Virus record (IMG/VR): IMGVR_UViG_3300047320_000157
Span: 1 to 25,051 of that record
Length of the DNA stretch: 25,051 nucleotides
Source: a virus
Direction: 5' to 3' (one strand)
Shown here: positions 14,782 through 21,845 of the stretch, in pieces
Numbering within the stretch: the stretch's first letter is position 1
Layout: the number at the start of each line of letters is the position of its first letter
Made by a program: the position numbers and the translations under genes
The notes under the pieces: generated by a model
Told to the model about the DNA's origin: nothing
Database searches by the model: none
Seen by the model: the letters and a program-made list of their open reading frames with translations, nothing else

Positions 14782-15422
14782 TTAGGTCCACGAATTCTTG
14801 GCCTCATCCAGGCTGATGGCCGCCTCGACCTCGTGAGGCATGAAGTCGTAGATCTTGTAGCCACCGTCCTTTGTGTGGGTATTGGCATAAAGGGCGGCAA
14901 GCACGGCTGCACCCCTTTCCACGCGCATGCCGACATTCAGCGAGCCGCGCAGGGCCCGGTACTTCACCCAGGCCCTGAACTCGATCAGGCTCAGGTTCTC
15001 TTTCGCTTCGGCGATTGTTTTGCCCCCGACGCCGGAGAGGACGAGCTCATGCCAGAGCTCGTCGGTTCCGGTGAGCTGATCGTCTTTCCCATGTTGTTCA
15101 CCTCGGCGATTACCACCATGAGCGCCATGGTGAGGCTGCCGTCCAGCGCCCCGCGCTCAGGATCAGCGTCACCGGTGATATCCCCTACGGTAAAAACCGG
15201 CTTACCCTTTTCGTCGCAGATACTGGCCGCGATGCGGGCCGCATAGGTGTCGACCTTGCCGGTCGCCGACAGCACGTCATTGACTGCGGTCTGGTATCCC
15301 AGCGGCCGCACAAACACAGTGGCAACAATTTCTTCGCCGCCCTGAATCCACTTGATTTCACGCTCAACCGGGCGACCGGTGAAAGCGCCGGCGGCCTTCA
15401 AGCTCTGGATGCTGAGTTGCAT
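14782..15422 (-). CDS. Tail assembly chaperone fusion gpGT (made by -1 frameshift)
   Basis: The frame after the slippery site continues as DDQLTGTDELWHELVLSGVG, then TIAEAKENLSLIEFRAWVKYRALRG and on to KNSWT, stopping at 14782. This second frame has no good start of its own before the internal GTG at 14967, and its T-domain (AEAKENLSLIEFRAWVKYR) begins well upstream of that, so it is made as a fusion: 113 residues of G followed by 100 residues of T, 213 in all. In lambda the G and GT products hold the tape measure and recruit tail tube protein, and their ratio matters for tail assembly. The coordinates cover both frames. Confidence 0.8.
14991..15422 (-). CDS. Tail assembly chaperone gpG (unshifted product)
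   Basis: A 143-residue chaperone. MQLSIQSLKAAGAFTGRPVE is the usual start of this family in Pseudomonas-type siphophages, followed by a conserved region (GGEEIVATVFVRPLGYQTAV). After residue 113, beyond the slippery site, the unshifted C-terminus is Ser/Pro/Lys-rich (SSPEPTSSGMSSSSPASG...) and looks unstructured, as expected for sequence that must encode T in the other frame. The ribosome binding site AAGGAA overlaps the stop of the tail tube gene region, nine bases before the start. Confidence 0.85.
   Translation of the reverse strand: MQLSIQSLKAAGAFTGRPVEREIKWIQGGEEIVATVFVRPLGYQTAVNDVLSATGKVDTYAARIAASICDEKGKPVFTVGDITGDADPERGALDGSLTMALMVVIAEVNNMGKTISSPEPTSSGMSSSSPASGAKQSPKRKRT
15084..15090 (-). 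promoter_or_regulatory. GGGAAAG slippery site for -1 ribosomal frameshifting
   Basis: On the minus strand the G frame reads ATG-GGA-AAG, giving the heptamer G-GGA-AAG (15090 to 15084), the same sequence used in phage lambda G/T. Slipping back one base gives GGG-AAA-GAC and enters the T frame, which stays open for 100 further codons. The G frame continues to TGA at 14991-14993. Confidence 0.85.
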
Positions 15423-15431
15423 GGTTGTTCC

Positions 15432-15950
15432 TTAAACGGTGGTCTTGGGGATCCAGGCAGAGCCGCCGGAGCGCTGGATGGTCGCTGCCGTGCTGACTAC
15501 GGTGTTGGCAGCAAAGTCGAAGGGGAAGTCCGAGACGTAGCCCTCGAACACGAACCAGGTACGCGTGGCCGGCAGCTCGAAGTCGTCACCCTCGGCGTTC
15601 AGGGTGGGCAACGCTGTATTCTCACCAGAAGCGTCTTTTGGGCCATCAGACCAGCCAACCGCCCACTTGATAGCCGTCTCACCATCCGCCTCGGACAGCT
15701 GGTGCAGGCGGACGTGACTTGCGACAGCGGGATCTGCACTTACAGTGAGCGCAGCCTGCCCCGGAGTCCGAAGGCCCTTTTTATACTTGCGCACTAGGTC
15801 GCTGAGGCAAGTATCGTCAATAGGATCTGCAGGGTTGCCACCAGGGTTGAAAGCAGTGGCGCACTCCACCTCCATGACGGTCAGCGGTCCCGTTCCAGTC
15901 AGCGGGGGCGCCAGCGCGAATACCTGGGTACCTTGGGTCAAAATCGACAT
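15432..15950 (-). CDS. Major tail tube protein
   Basis: A 172-residue beta-rich protein, [20 protein letters not shown], then [20 protein letters not shown], then a segment [14 protein letters not shown]. Size, composition and position (between DUF3168 tail terminator and chaperone G) identify the tail tube subunit that stacks around the tape measure. I chose ATG 15950 because TGGAGAAAGCC precedes it; a longer frame to 15989 would run through a terminator stem. The terminator cassette upstream resembles those at 3.36 and 7.32 kb. Confidence 0.85.
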   Translation of the reverse strand: MSILTQGTQVFALAPPLTGTGPLTVMEVECATAFNPGGNPADPIDDTCLSDLVRKYKKGLRTPGQAALTVSADPAVASHVRLHQLSEADGETAIKWAVGWSDGPKDASGENTALPTLNAEGDDFELPATRTWFVFEGYVSDFPFDFAANTVVSTAATIQRSGGSAWIPKTTV

Positions 15951-15973
15951 GGCTTTCTCCAAATGTCGGGCAT

Positions 15974-15996
15974 AAAAAAACCCGCACATGGCGGGC
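15974..15996 (-). terminator. Intrinsic terminator before the tail tube gene
   Basis: On the minus strand GCCCGC pairs with GCGGGU around a 5-base loop (plus-strand arms about 15980-15985 and 15991-15996), followed by seven U (15974-15980) and then, after ATGCCCGACATT, the TGGAGAAAGCC ribosome binding site of the tail tube gene. The upstream gene stop is at 16014. Confidence 0.8.
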
Positions 15997-16013
15997 TTGG
16001 GTTTTGGGTTCTG

Positions 16014-16409
16014 CTATCTGGGTACCAGCCAGTCGATGTCGAAGCTCGACCGGTACAGCTTTGTTTCGGTGTCGCGGGTCTCGCCGCCCCAGCGGGTGAC
16101 GTAGGCCTGAAGCTCGATTGCGTGGCTGATTGCCTCGGCCACCGCCCGGGCGCTGCTGCCGGTATCGGCATACACGTCCACCTGCAGGGTGTAGCCGTCC
16201 ATGTCTGGCCGGCCCGCCAGGTAGTTCTCGGGGCTACCGGTTACCAGCTGCCAGGCTGCGTACGGATTGGCCACGTCTTGCGGCGCCTCGCCGAATGGGT
16301 ACAGTTTGAGATGCGGCCCGCCCATCGAAATCGGCGCCGACTCCCACCACAGAGCGGCGCGGGCACCGGCGTCAGAGGCACAAACAGCAAAGATCGGTGC
16401 AGCGGCCAT
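16014..16409 (-). CDS. DUF3168 tail completion / tail terminator protein
   Basis: A 131-residue protein. The segments APIFAVCASDAGARAALW, YPFGEAPQDVANPYAAWQ, and DMDGYTLQVDVYADTGSSAR are diagnostic of DUF3168 (HK97/SPP1 gp17-like) proteins that cap the tail tube and join it to the head. The start ATG overlaps the preceding stop (TAATG). It is followed by a terminator, so it ends a translational block that includes the head-tail joining genes. Confidence 0.85.
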   Translation of the reverse strand: MAAAPIFAVCASDAGARAALWWESAPISMGGPHLKLYPFGEAPQDVANPYAAWQLVTGSPENYLAGRPDMDGYTLQVDVYADTGSSARAVAEAISHAIELQAYVTRWGGETRDTETKLYRSSFDIDWLVPR

Positions 16410-16894
16410 TAGTTACCCCCTGCCGCCTTGGCCGCTCGCTTTATAGCGCGGTCAATGGCTTTCTCGTATTCGGTGATGAAGGTGTTGGTAGCTTCTGAAA
16501 TGTTGTCCGCCAGCGCCTTGCGCATGAATGGCTGGGCCGCCATGTTCACGGTTCCGAACTCAAAGAGACGCCAATGCGGGGTGGGTGCATTTTCGGCCTT
16601 GTCGCCGCCGTTCTTAAGCACCGCGCCATGGAGCACACCAACGCGAAAGCCAAGATCACCATTGGCTTTGAAGAGTCGGCCATTCCAGCGCAACGCTATG
16701 TTGGCCGCGATCGAACGGCCTGTTTCCGGGTCATCGATCTTCTCGGCGCCCTCCTTCGCTTTGTCGGCTATCACCTGCGCTGCCTTGCGTAGCGCTGAGC
16801 GCCCACCCTTGCGCTTCATGTCATAGGTGACCGCCTCAAGCTTGGCCACCAGCGAATCAATGCCGGTAAGGGCGAACTCAACGCTGTCAGCCAT
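16409..16894 (-). CDS. HK97 gp10-like head-tail / tail component
   Basis: A 161-residue helical protein with the family hallmarks GIDSLVAKLEAV near the start, KAAQVIADKAKEGA (about 37-51), and the highly conserved HWRLFEFGTVNMAAQPFMRKAL (about 104-125). This family sits between the head-tail adaptor and the tail terminator in HK97-like phages. It overlaps the adaptor gene by eight bases at its start and the DUF3168 gene by one base at its end. Confidence 0.9.
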   Translation of the reverse strand: MADSVEFALTGIDSLVAKLEAVTYDMKRKGGRSALRKAAQVIADKAKEGAEKIDDPETGRSIAANIALRWNGRLFKANGDLGFRVGVLHGAVLKNGGDKAENAPTPHWRLFEFGTVNMAAQPFMRKALADNISEATNTFITEYEKAIDRAIKRAAKAAGGN

Positions 16895-17225
16895 CGTTCG
16901 CCCCCTTGGCTACCACAATGGTGAGGTATTCCAGGCCAGACTCGGGATCGGCCAGGGCCGGCCCCTTGATGTCGTACACCTCGCCGCGGTGGATGATGCG
17001 CATGGTCGGCAGCACGCCGGCGCGGTACCGGATTACGACGCGGGCCGTGGCTTCGGACTGGACCGCCTGGGCGGCGATCATGTCCCGGGCGCTGAGCGGC
17101 TCGAACGAGGCCGGCACCTTCGGCCAGATGGTCAGCCATCCTGGCAGCATCTCGCCGGTGACAGGATGCTGCACCAAACCCAGCCGCTGGAAGTCCACGC
17201 GGTGCCTCAATCGCCCGGCCTGCAT
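16887..17225 (-). CDS. Head-tail adaptor (phage head-tail joining family)
   Basis: A 112-residue beta-barrel protein: MQAGRLRHRVDFQR, then LTIWPKVPASFEPLSARDMIAA, then TMRIIHRGEVYDIKG. This is the Phage_H_T_join/SPP1 gp16-type stopper family, which closes the portal channel and connects it to the tail. I prefer ATG 17225, which overlaps the connector stop (TGATG), to the GTG one codon upstream at 17228. Confidence 0.9.
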   Translation of the reverse strand: MQAGRLRHRVDFQRLGLVQHPVTGEMLPGWLTIWPKVPASFEPLSARDMIAAQAVQSEATARVVIRYRAGVLPTMRIIHRGEVYDIKGPALADPESGLEYLTIVVAKGANDG

Positions 17226-17701
17226 CACACACCCATCCCGATACGGTATGGCATCAGCAGTGATTTAGAGGCCAAGGGCAACTCCGTTGCAATTGTCCCC
17301 GTTACCACCTCTTCTCGGTTGGCAAACAGATGACCCAGCTTGAGCAGGCATGCTGCCTGAATAGCAGGATTGATCACGATTCCGAACTCAGCCATATCGA
17401 TTGACTCATATGCGTCGGCCAGCACCTGTCGCGCTCGATCTACCAATATGCAGCGAATATCGGAATTCTCTGGAAGCTCTGCCTGCAATTTCGCGGCCTG
17501 GTGCGCGGCGCGTGCGGTGCGTGTACGAGCGATCGTATCAGCCTTGGCTGCGTCGACTCCCGGCTGATCGGCAAAGAATCGGCGCTGTAAAAACTGCATG
17601 GCTGCTTCCTCCGCCGCACTCAGAAACTCTTGTACAAGCGGCTGATCTTCGGGTTCTGCGTGCAGGTGCTGCATGGCCGTTTCTATGCTGATCACGGACA
17701 T
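17225..17701 (-). CDS. Head-tail connector (HK97 gp6-like)
   Basis: A 158-residue helical protein. MSVISIETAMQHLHAEPEDQ followed by helical VQEFLSAAEEAAMQFLQRRFF and, in the C-terminal half, INPAIQAACLLKLGHLFANREEV matches the gp6-like connectors that form a ring under the portal. The central insert (about 50-95, rich in Ala and Arg) is longer than in HK97 gp6. It is followed at once by the adaptor gene in the usual order. Confidence 0.85.
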   Translation of the reverse strand: MSVISIETAMQHLHAEPEDQPLVQEFLSAAEEAAMQFLQRRFFADQPGVDAAKADTIARTRTARAAHQAAKLQAELPENSDIRCILVDRARQVLADAYESIDMAEFGIVINPAIQAACLLKLGHLFANREEVVTGTIATELPLASKSLLMPYRIGMGV

Positions 17702-17704
17702 CAG

Positions 17705-18094
17705 TTACTCCTGCGGCGGGGGGTCGTTCGGCTGCCCACTAATTGGCTGGCCCGCAGCCGGCTGCTCCCCGGCAGCCGCCGCAGGAGTTTCGGCTGAGGC
17801 CGGCGATGTAGCAGCCAGCAGCCTGGCCAGTTCGCCTTCGACTTCCTCCCGACCGCCGATGAAATCACCGACCTGACCGTCATCAGCGTCAACGATGATC
17901 CACCGCTTCCCCTTCTTCGAAAGCTTCATTTCAGAAGCCTGTTCCGAGCCGTCCCCGCTGACAATCCTGCACAGCTTGAGCTGCTCCAGTTCCTTGGCCA
18001 GCCATATCGGTGCCGCATACGGCTCGTTATGGACGTCGCGGATGGTGCCCCGATCCTCGTAGGCTCGCAACGGCTTGATCAATGCATCGGACAT
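17705..18094 (-). CDS. Hypothetical head-region protein
   Basis: A 129-residue protein, MSDALIKPLRAYEDRGTIRD to a central beta region (KGKRWIIVDADDGQVGDFIG), then a low-complexity Ala/Pro/Gln tail from about residue 93. The tail is likely disordered. I do not recognise a named family; a gene of this size and place, between the capsid and gp6-like connector, recurs in Pseudomonas-type HK97-like phages. A capsid-associated or connector-assisting role is inference from location. Confidence 0.75.
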   Translation of the reverse strand: MSDALIKPLRAYEDRGTIRDVHNEPYAAPIWLAKELEQLKLCRIVSGDGSEQASEMKLSKKGKRWIIVDADDGQVGDFIGGREEVEGELARLLAATSPASAETPAAAAGEQPAAGQPISGQPNDPPPQE

Positions 18095-18108
18095 ATCTCA
18101 CCTCGATG

Positions 18109-18125
18109 GGCCGGCAGCACCGGCC
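18109..18125 (-). other. Strong hairpin after the major capsid gene
   Basis: GGCCGG and CCGGCC form a perfect six-pair GC stem around a five-base loop (arms 18109-18114 and 18120-18125), between the capsid stop at 18141 and the start at 18094. There is no U-run, so it is not a classic terminator. It could stabilise the capsid mRNA end or mark a processing site. Confidence 0.5.
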
Positions 18126-18140
18126 ACTCCAGAGTTGTAG

Positions 18141-19535
18141 TTATGGCGTGACCGCCGCCAGTTTGCCGGTAACGAAGGCTTCAGTACGGTAGATAGCGAA
18201 CGCCAAGCGCTCTTCGGCGCGCAGCGTAACCATGTTGTTCTCGAAGTCCTTGTCGTTCTCGGTCGAGATCAACACTTCGACTTCCATGCGGTCGAAGATC
18301 TGAGCACCAAGCTTGAATGCACCGACCAGGAAGTCGTTCTGCACCATGGCCTGGGTAGCCACTACCGGGCGGTTCCACAAGCGAGCGGCGGTGCCTTCCT
18401 GTGGCTGACCGATCAGATACCGGCCCATATCGTCCTTGATCAGCTCGATCAAGGCCCAGTCGGTGGGGTTGAGCACGATGCCGTCCGAAGGGAACTCGGC
18501 CAGTTCTGCCTGCAGCAGCGCCAGGCGCAGGCGGTCGATGCGCTGCTCGCCAGCGATGGTAACGCCAGCTGGGGCTGCGTATGCATCAGCAACTGGAACC
18601 AGACCTTGCAGGTTTGCACCTGCGCCACTGCCGTAAAGCAACTGGGATTCTTCCGCCAGCAACAAGCCGTATCGGGCGCGGGCGTCGATGTAGCTCTGAA
18701 GGGCCTTGGCGTCGTCCAGGATCTGCCGGGAGGCTTTGAACAAGTGAGCGATGGTACGGACCGGCGCGGTGACCAAGGCGGTAGTGATGTCGGAATACGG
18801 CTTCGCAGTACCTTCTGCTACGGTTGCCGCACTGTTGGTGAACCCGGTTTCGCGGACGTACTCGAGAGAACCCGCTTCTGTCTGACCAGGTGCAACCAGA
18901 TCCCGAATGGTGGCTCGACGCAAACCAGGCAGGGCAACGGTATCCAGTCGTTCTGGAGCGGCTAGGCCGCCGCCGGAAGTGGTGGTAATTGCGGCACGCG
19001 GCACGGAGACGCGGCGAGACCCGCGGAACGAAGAGCTTACGCCTTCCATTTGTTCGCTTACCACGAACAGCTCGCCAGCAGACTTGGCCGGCTCGTTGCG
19101 CTGAGTGTCACGATTGGCGTTGACCAGCTTCTGCTCTGCCTCGAGCACGCGCGCCTGCAACTCACCCTGCTTCATCAGCAGTTCGTCGACCTTGGCCGAC
19201 GCTTCCTTAGTCAAGCCCTCATGGCGTTCAACGTTCTTCTGCGCCTGCTCGGCATGTGCTTTGAGCTGATCACCGATGTCTTTGAGGTTGGCCTGGGTCT
19301 GCTTGTACTGGGCTTCGATATCCTCTTCACCGATTTTGCCCATCTGGGCATTCCAGCCGCGATATTGAGAGCCACCGCGTTTGACGAACACGGTGGTGAG
19401 ACCTACCAGGAACAACGAGCCCAGAACAGCCTCGGGTGTGGCGCCGAAGGTCAGCGGAATCATGGCAGCGATGGACAACACAGCCATCAAGAATGCCGGG
19501 GACAGACGAAATTTCATCATGGTGTGAAGCCTCAT
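18141..19535 (-). CDS. Major capsid protein, HK97 fold with delta domain and hydrophobic N-terminus
   Basis: A 464-residue HK97-type capsid protein. From about residue 200 it aligns by eye with HK97 gp5: LPGLRRATIRDLVAPGQT, SLEYVRE, SDITTALVTAPVRTIAH, KASRQILDD, GIVLNPTDW, and EERLAFAIYR. Residues 60-150 are charged coiled coil, the scaffolding delta domain cleaved in HK97. The residues that make the HK97 isopeptide cross-link are conserved: Lys245 (HK97 K169), Asn434 (N356) and Glu441 (E363). Unusually, residues 12-51 contain two hydrophobic segments of membrane-helix length before the delta domain. The ATG at 19535 overlaps the protease stop (ATGA); starting at MMKF six residues later is possible. 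Confidence 0.95.
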   Translation of the reverse strand: MRLHTMMKFRLSPAFLMAVLSIAAMIPLTFGATPEAVLGSLFLVGLTTVFVKRGGSQYRGWNAQMGKIGEEDIEAQYKQTQANLKDIGDQLKAHAEQAQKNVERHEGLTKEASAKVDELLMKQGELQARVLEAEQKLVNANRDTQRNEPAKSAGELFVVSEQMEGVSSSFRGSRRVSVPRAAITTTSGGGLAAPERLDTVALPGLRRATIRDLVAPGQTEAGSLEYVRETGFTNSAATVAEGTAKPYSDITTALVTAPVRTIAHLFKASRQILDDAKALQSYIDARARYGLLLAEESQLLYGSGAGANLQGLVPVADAYAAPAGVTIAGEQRIDRLRLALLQAELAEFPSDGIVLNPTDWALIELIKDDMGRYLIGQPQEGTAARLWNRPVVATQAMVQNDFLVGAFKLGAQIFDRMEVEVLISTENDKDFENNMVTLRAEERLAFAIYRTEAFVTGKLAAVTP

Positions 19536-20374
19536 ACAGGGAAGGAAAAAATTAGTTTCGGCAGGGGCGCCATGTCCAACTCGACAGCGCGGGGCTTATC
19601 GGACGAGGTAGCGTTTTGCGTACCTCCGCCAGCAGCGCGGGGCATGCTGGACTTGAAATTGGCGAACAACTCGCGCCGCTCGCTGCGCGCCATTCCTGCT
19701 TTCGCCAATGCGACATCCATGGCTTTGAGCGCGTTGTTCTGCTGGGCCTGCTCATCCTCGCGCTCGGTGATCTCGTCGGAAGCCAATAAGCCGGTTGCGA
19801 AACCGAGTTCTACCGCACGCTTGCCACGGATGAAGGTCTCGTCGTCCAGCATCTCTGTGACTTCAGTGAGCTCCTGGCCGCTGCCTTCGGCGTAGAGATC
19901 CGCCATCGCAGCATCAAACTCTTGCATGGTGTCAGCCGTATTGCGCAGGTCATGGCGATTGCCAATAGCGAGGGTCCAGCAGTTATGAATCATCAGGAAG
20001 GCGCTGCTGGCTACTTCACGCTTGACGCCTGCCATGAAGATGACCGAAGCCGCCGAAGCGGCCAGCCCCAGAGCCTTAGTCGTGACCGACTGGCTGTGCT
20101 CGCGGAGCCGGTTGTAGATGGCCAGGCCCTCAAACATGTCGCCACCTGGCGAGTTGATGTACACGGTGACGGGCTTGTCCCCGATTGAGCGCAGGGCCGC
20201 GTCGATACGCGAGACAGTAACGCCCTCCCCATACCAGTCCTGACCAATCACCCCATAGATGGTGATGGTATCGCTGGTGGACTCCACCGCCGCTTTGATG
20301 GCTGGATTCCATCTGTCGAGCGCACGCGGGCTCAGCTCGCAGTTGAAGCTGCCAGCCTTGGATTTTGGTCGCAT
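19532..20374 (-). CDS. ClpP-like (S14/S49-type) prohead maturation protease
   Basis: A 280-residue serine peptidase with a ClpP fold: INSPGGDMFEGLAIYN (73-88) for the oxyanion loop, the nucleophile Ser107 in GLAASAAS, His130 in LMIHN, and a third residue probably in LDDETF. The C-terminal 80 residues are charged and then low-complexity, suggestive of a scaffold-like tail. Located between portal and capsid genes, it would cleave the capsid delta domain during maturation. AAGGAA eight bases before ATG 20374 is the ribosome binding site. The gene overlaps the capsid gene by four bases. Confidence 0.92.
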   Translation of the reverse strand: MRPKSKAGSFNCELSPRALDRWNPAIKAAVESTSDTITIYGVIGQDWYGEGVTVSRIDAALRSIGDKPVTVYINSPGGDMFEGLAIYNRLREHSQSVTTKALGLAASAASVIFMAGVKREVASSAFLMIHNCWTLAIGNRHDLRNTADTMQEFDAAMADLYAEGSGQELTEVTEMLDDETFIRGKRAVELGFATGLLASDEITEREDEQAQQNNALKAMDVALAKAGMARSERRELFANFKSSMPRAAGGGTQNATSSDKPRAVELDMAPLPKLIFSFPV

Positions 20375-20377
20375 GAG

Positions 20378-21688
20378 TTATTCCTTCGAGTTTGCCGGCT
20401 GATCGAGCCAGTTCTGCAGAGCTGCCCTTGCGGCTTGCCCGTCATCGCCTTGACCGAGTTGGTCTATCGGCGAAAGATTGGTTTGCACTGTGAGCACCGA
20501 GGCGTTACCACCCATCCGGGGCAGGTTTTCCTTCATCCGGCATTCATCTCGCGTGTAGATGCCGTTTTGCACCATCTGCGAATACAGCGTGGTTCTGGCG
20601 GCACTGTCGGCACGCATTAGGCCCTCGATGGAGAACTCGGGGTATATCTGCCGGCGCTGGGCAGGCAACAACAAATTGTGAGTGATCCCTTCCTCAATGC
20701 GCCGCATATAGCTGCGAAGGGTGAAGGTCAGGAATCGCAGCAATTTTTGCTCGAGACCAGTACCCCAGTTCGATGCCTTGTCGCTGTAGCCCACTAGAGT
20801 TGGGTCCACCATGTAGAAGCGGCAGATCTCTTCGGCACTGTATTCCCGGGACTCCAAAAGCTGAGCATCTATAGGGTTGATGCCGATGACCTTGGCACTG
20901 ACGCCCTTCTCCAACACCGGCGACTTGCCGGCATTCATCGCGCCACTGATGCGCTGTACATAGTCGCGAAAATCATCGCGTTGTTGTTTGTTCAGCTGCG
21001 CATCGACCTCAAAGGCCACCGTCTGGTGCATGCCATTCTTGAACGTCGAACTGGCAACATCCTCGGCCGACATCGCCGAGCCGAACACATCTGCGCCATA
21101 GGCGATCGGTGAAAGCCCGATCTGCCCGTCCAGGGAAAAGGCAGGGATGTGCATCATGTTGCTACCGGCGATATCGCGCAGTTGACCGTTTTGTTCCCGG
21201 TACCTGTAGAGAATTTCGCCGTTGTCAGCGACGTCCAGGTCCATGCGGTTTGGTAGAAGAAACTCCAACGCCACGATGCGACCGCTGACGCGGATGATTT
21301 CGACGAACGCGTTACCTCTTAGAAGCATCGAGGCAACCACTGCTTCCCAGAACTGCACTGCAGTCATGCGACTGTTGGGGGTTGTGTTGAGTATCCAGTG
21401 CAGGTCGTTATCAGCGGCTACCTCTCGCCCTCCGTCCGGCATCCGTCGATACAAGCCAAGAGGCAGCGTCGCCATCGTTTCGGATATCAGGCGGACGCAG
21501 GACCAGCAGGCGGCGAGCCGCATGGCTTTGTTGACCGTGACAGTTTTACCATTAGCGGAAGTGCTGCCCACCGTTTGCGCCCATATCCCGGAAGCGCCAC
21601 CGGCCAGCGAGCGGCCTACCCAATCAATGATCGAAGCCCGCGGCGCCATGACAGCACTGTTCAATACCGATCTCAGTGACTTAGCCAA
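20378..21688 (-). CDS. HK97-family portal protein
   Basis: A 436-residue portal protein forming the dodecameric DNA gate. Family blocks: ACWSCVRLISETMATLPLGLY (about 60-80), RMTAVQFWEAVVASMLLRGNAFVEI (about 107-131), the LSPIAYG motif, and REYSAEEICRFYMVDPTLVGYSDKASNWG, which is highly characteristic. The best start is TTG at 21688, because GGAGGG lies eight bases upstream; the first in-frame ATG (residue 14) has no ribosome binding site. Beginning five bases after the small membrane protein gene, it is part of the packaging-head block. Confidence 0.93.
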   Translation of the reverse strand: MAKSLRSVLNSAVMAPRASIIDWVGRSLAGGASGIWAQTVGSTSANGKTVTVNKAMRLAACWSCVRLISETMATLPLGLYRRMPDGGREVAADNDLHWILNTTPNSRMTAVQFWEAVVASMLLRGNAFVEIIRVSGRIVALEFLLPNRMDLDVADNGEILYRYREQNGQLRDIAGSNMMHIPAFSLDGQIGLSPIAYGADVFGSAMSAEDVASSTFKNGMHQTVAFEVDAQLNKQQRDDFRDYVQRISGAMNAGKSPVLEKGVSAKVIGINPIDAQLLESREYSAEEICRFYMVDPTLVGYSDKASNWGTGLEQKLLRFLTFTLRSYMRRIEEGITHNLLLPAQRRQIYPEFSIEGLMRADSAARTTLYSQMVQNGIYTRDECRMKENLPRMGGNASVLTVQTNLSPIDQLGQGDDGQAARAALQNWLDQPANSKE

Positions 21689-21692
21689 GGGT

Positions 21693-21845
21693 CAGTCCCC
21701 TCCGAAGGAAGGCCGCCGCGATGAAGCACGATGCAGCAGCGGCCAGAAGTGCCCAGCCGGTGCCGAGCAGGACGTAAACCCCAGCAACAGCGAAGGCAAA
21801 GCCAAGCAATGCGGTCAGTAAGTAGATAATCGATGCATTGGTCAT
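21693..21845 (-). CDS. Small membrane protein between terminase and portal
   Basis: A 50-residue peptide, [20 protein letters not shown], then [20 protein letters not shown], and ending FLRRD. It has two hydrophobic segments and a positive C-terminus. The start ATG overlaps the terminase stop (ATGA) and the gene ends five bases before the portal start, so it is translationally coupled. Small membrane proteins in this slot are seen in related Pseudomonas phages. A link to the hydrophobic N-terminus of the capsid protein, for example membrane-associated prohead assembly, is speculation. It is too short to be a typical holin but that role cannot be excluded. Confidence 0.7.

Noticed and set aside
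14782-14967. Independent 61-residue gene after chaperone G
   Set aside because: Homology-like T sequence extends upstream of its start in the same frame back to the slippery site, so it is the end of a frameshift product.
15432-15989. Longer start for the tail tube protein at 15989
   Set aside because: The extra 13 residues would be encoded by the terminator stem and U-run; ATG 15950 has the ribosome binding site.
19050-19895. 281-codon plus-strand frame
   Set aside because: Antisense to the capsid and protease genes and crosses their boundary; no ribosome binding site.
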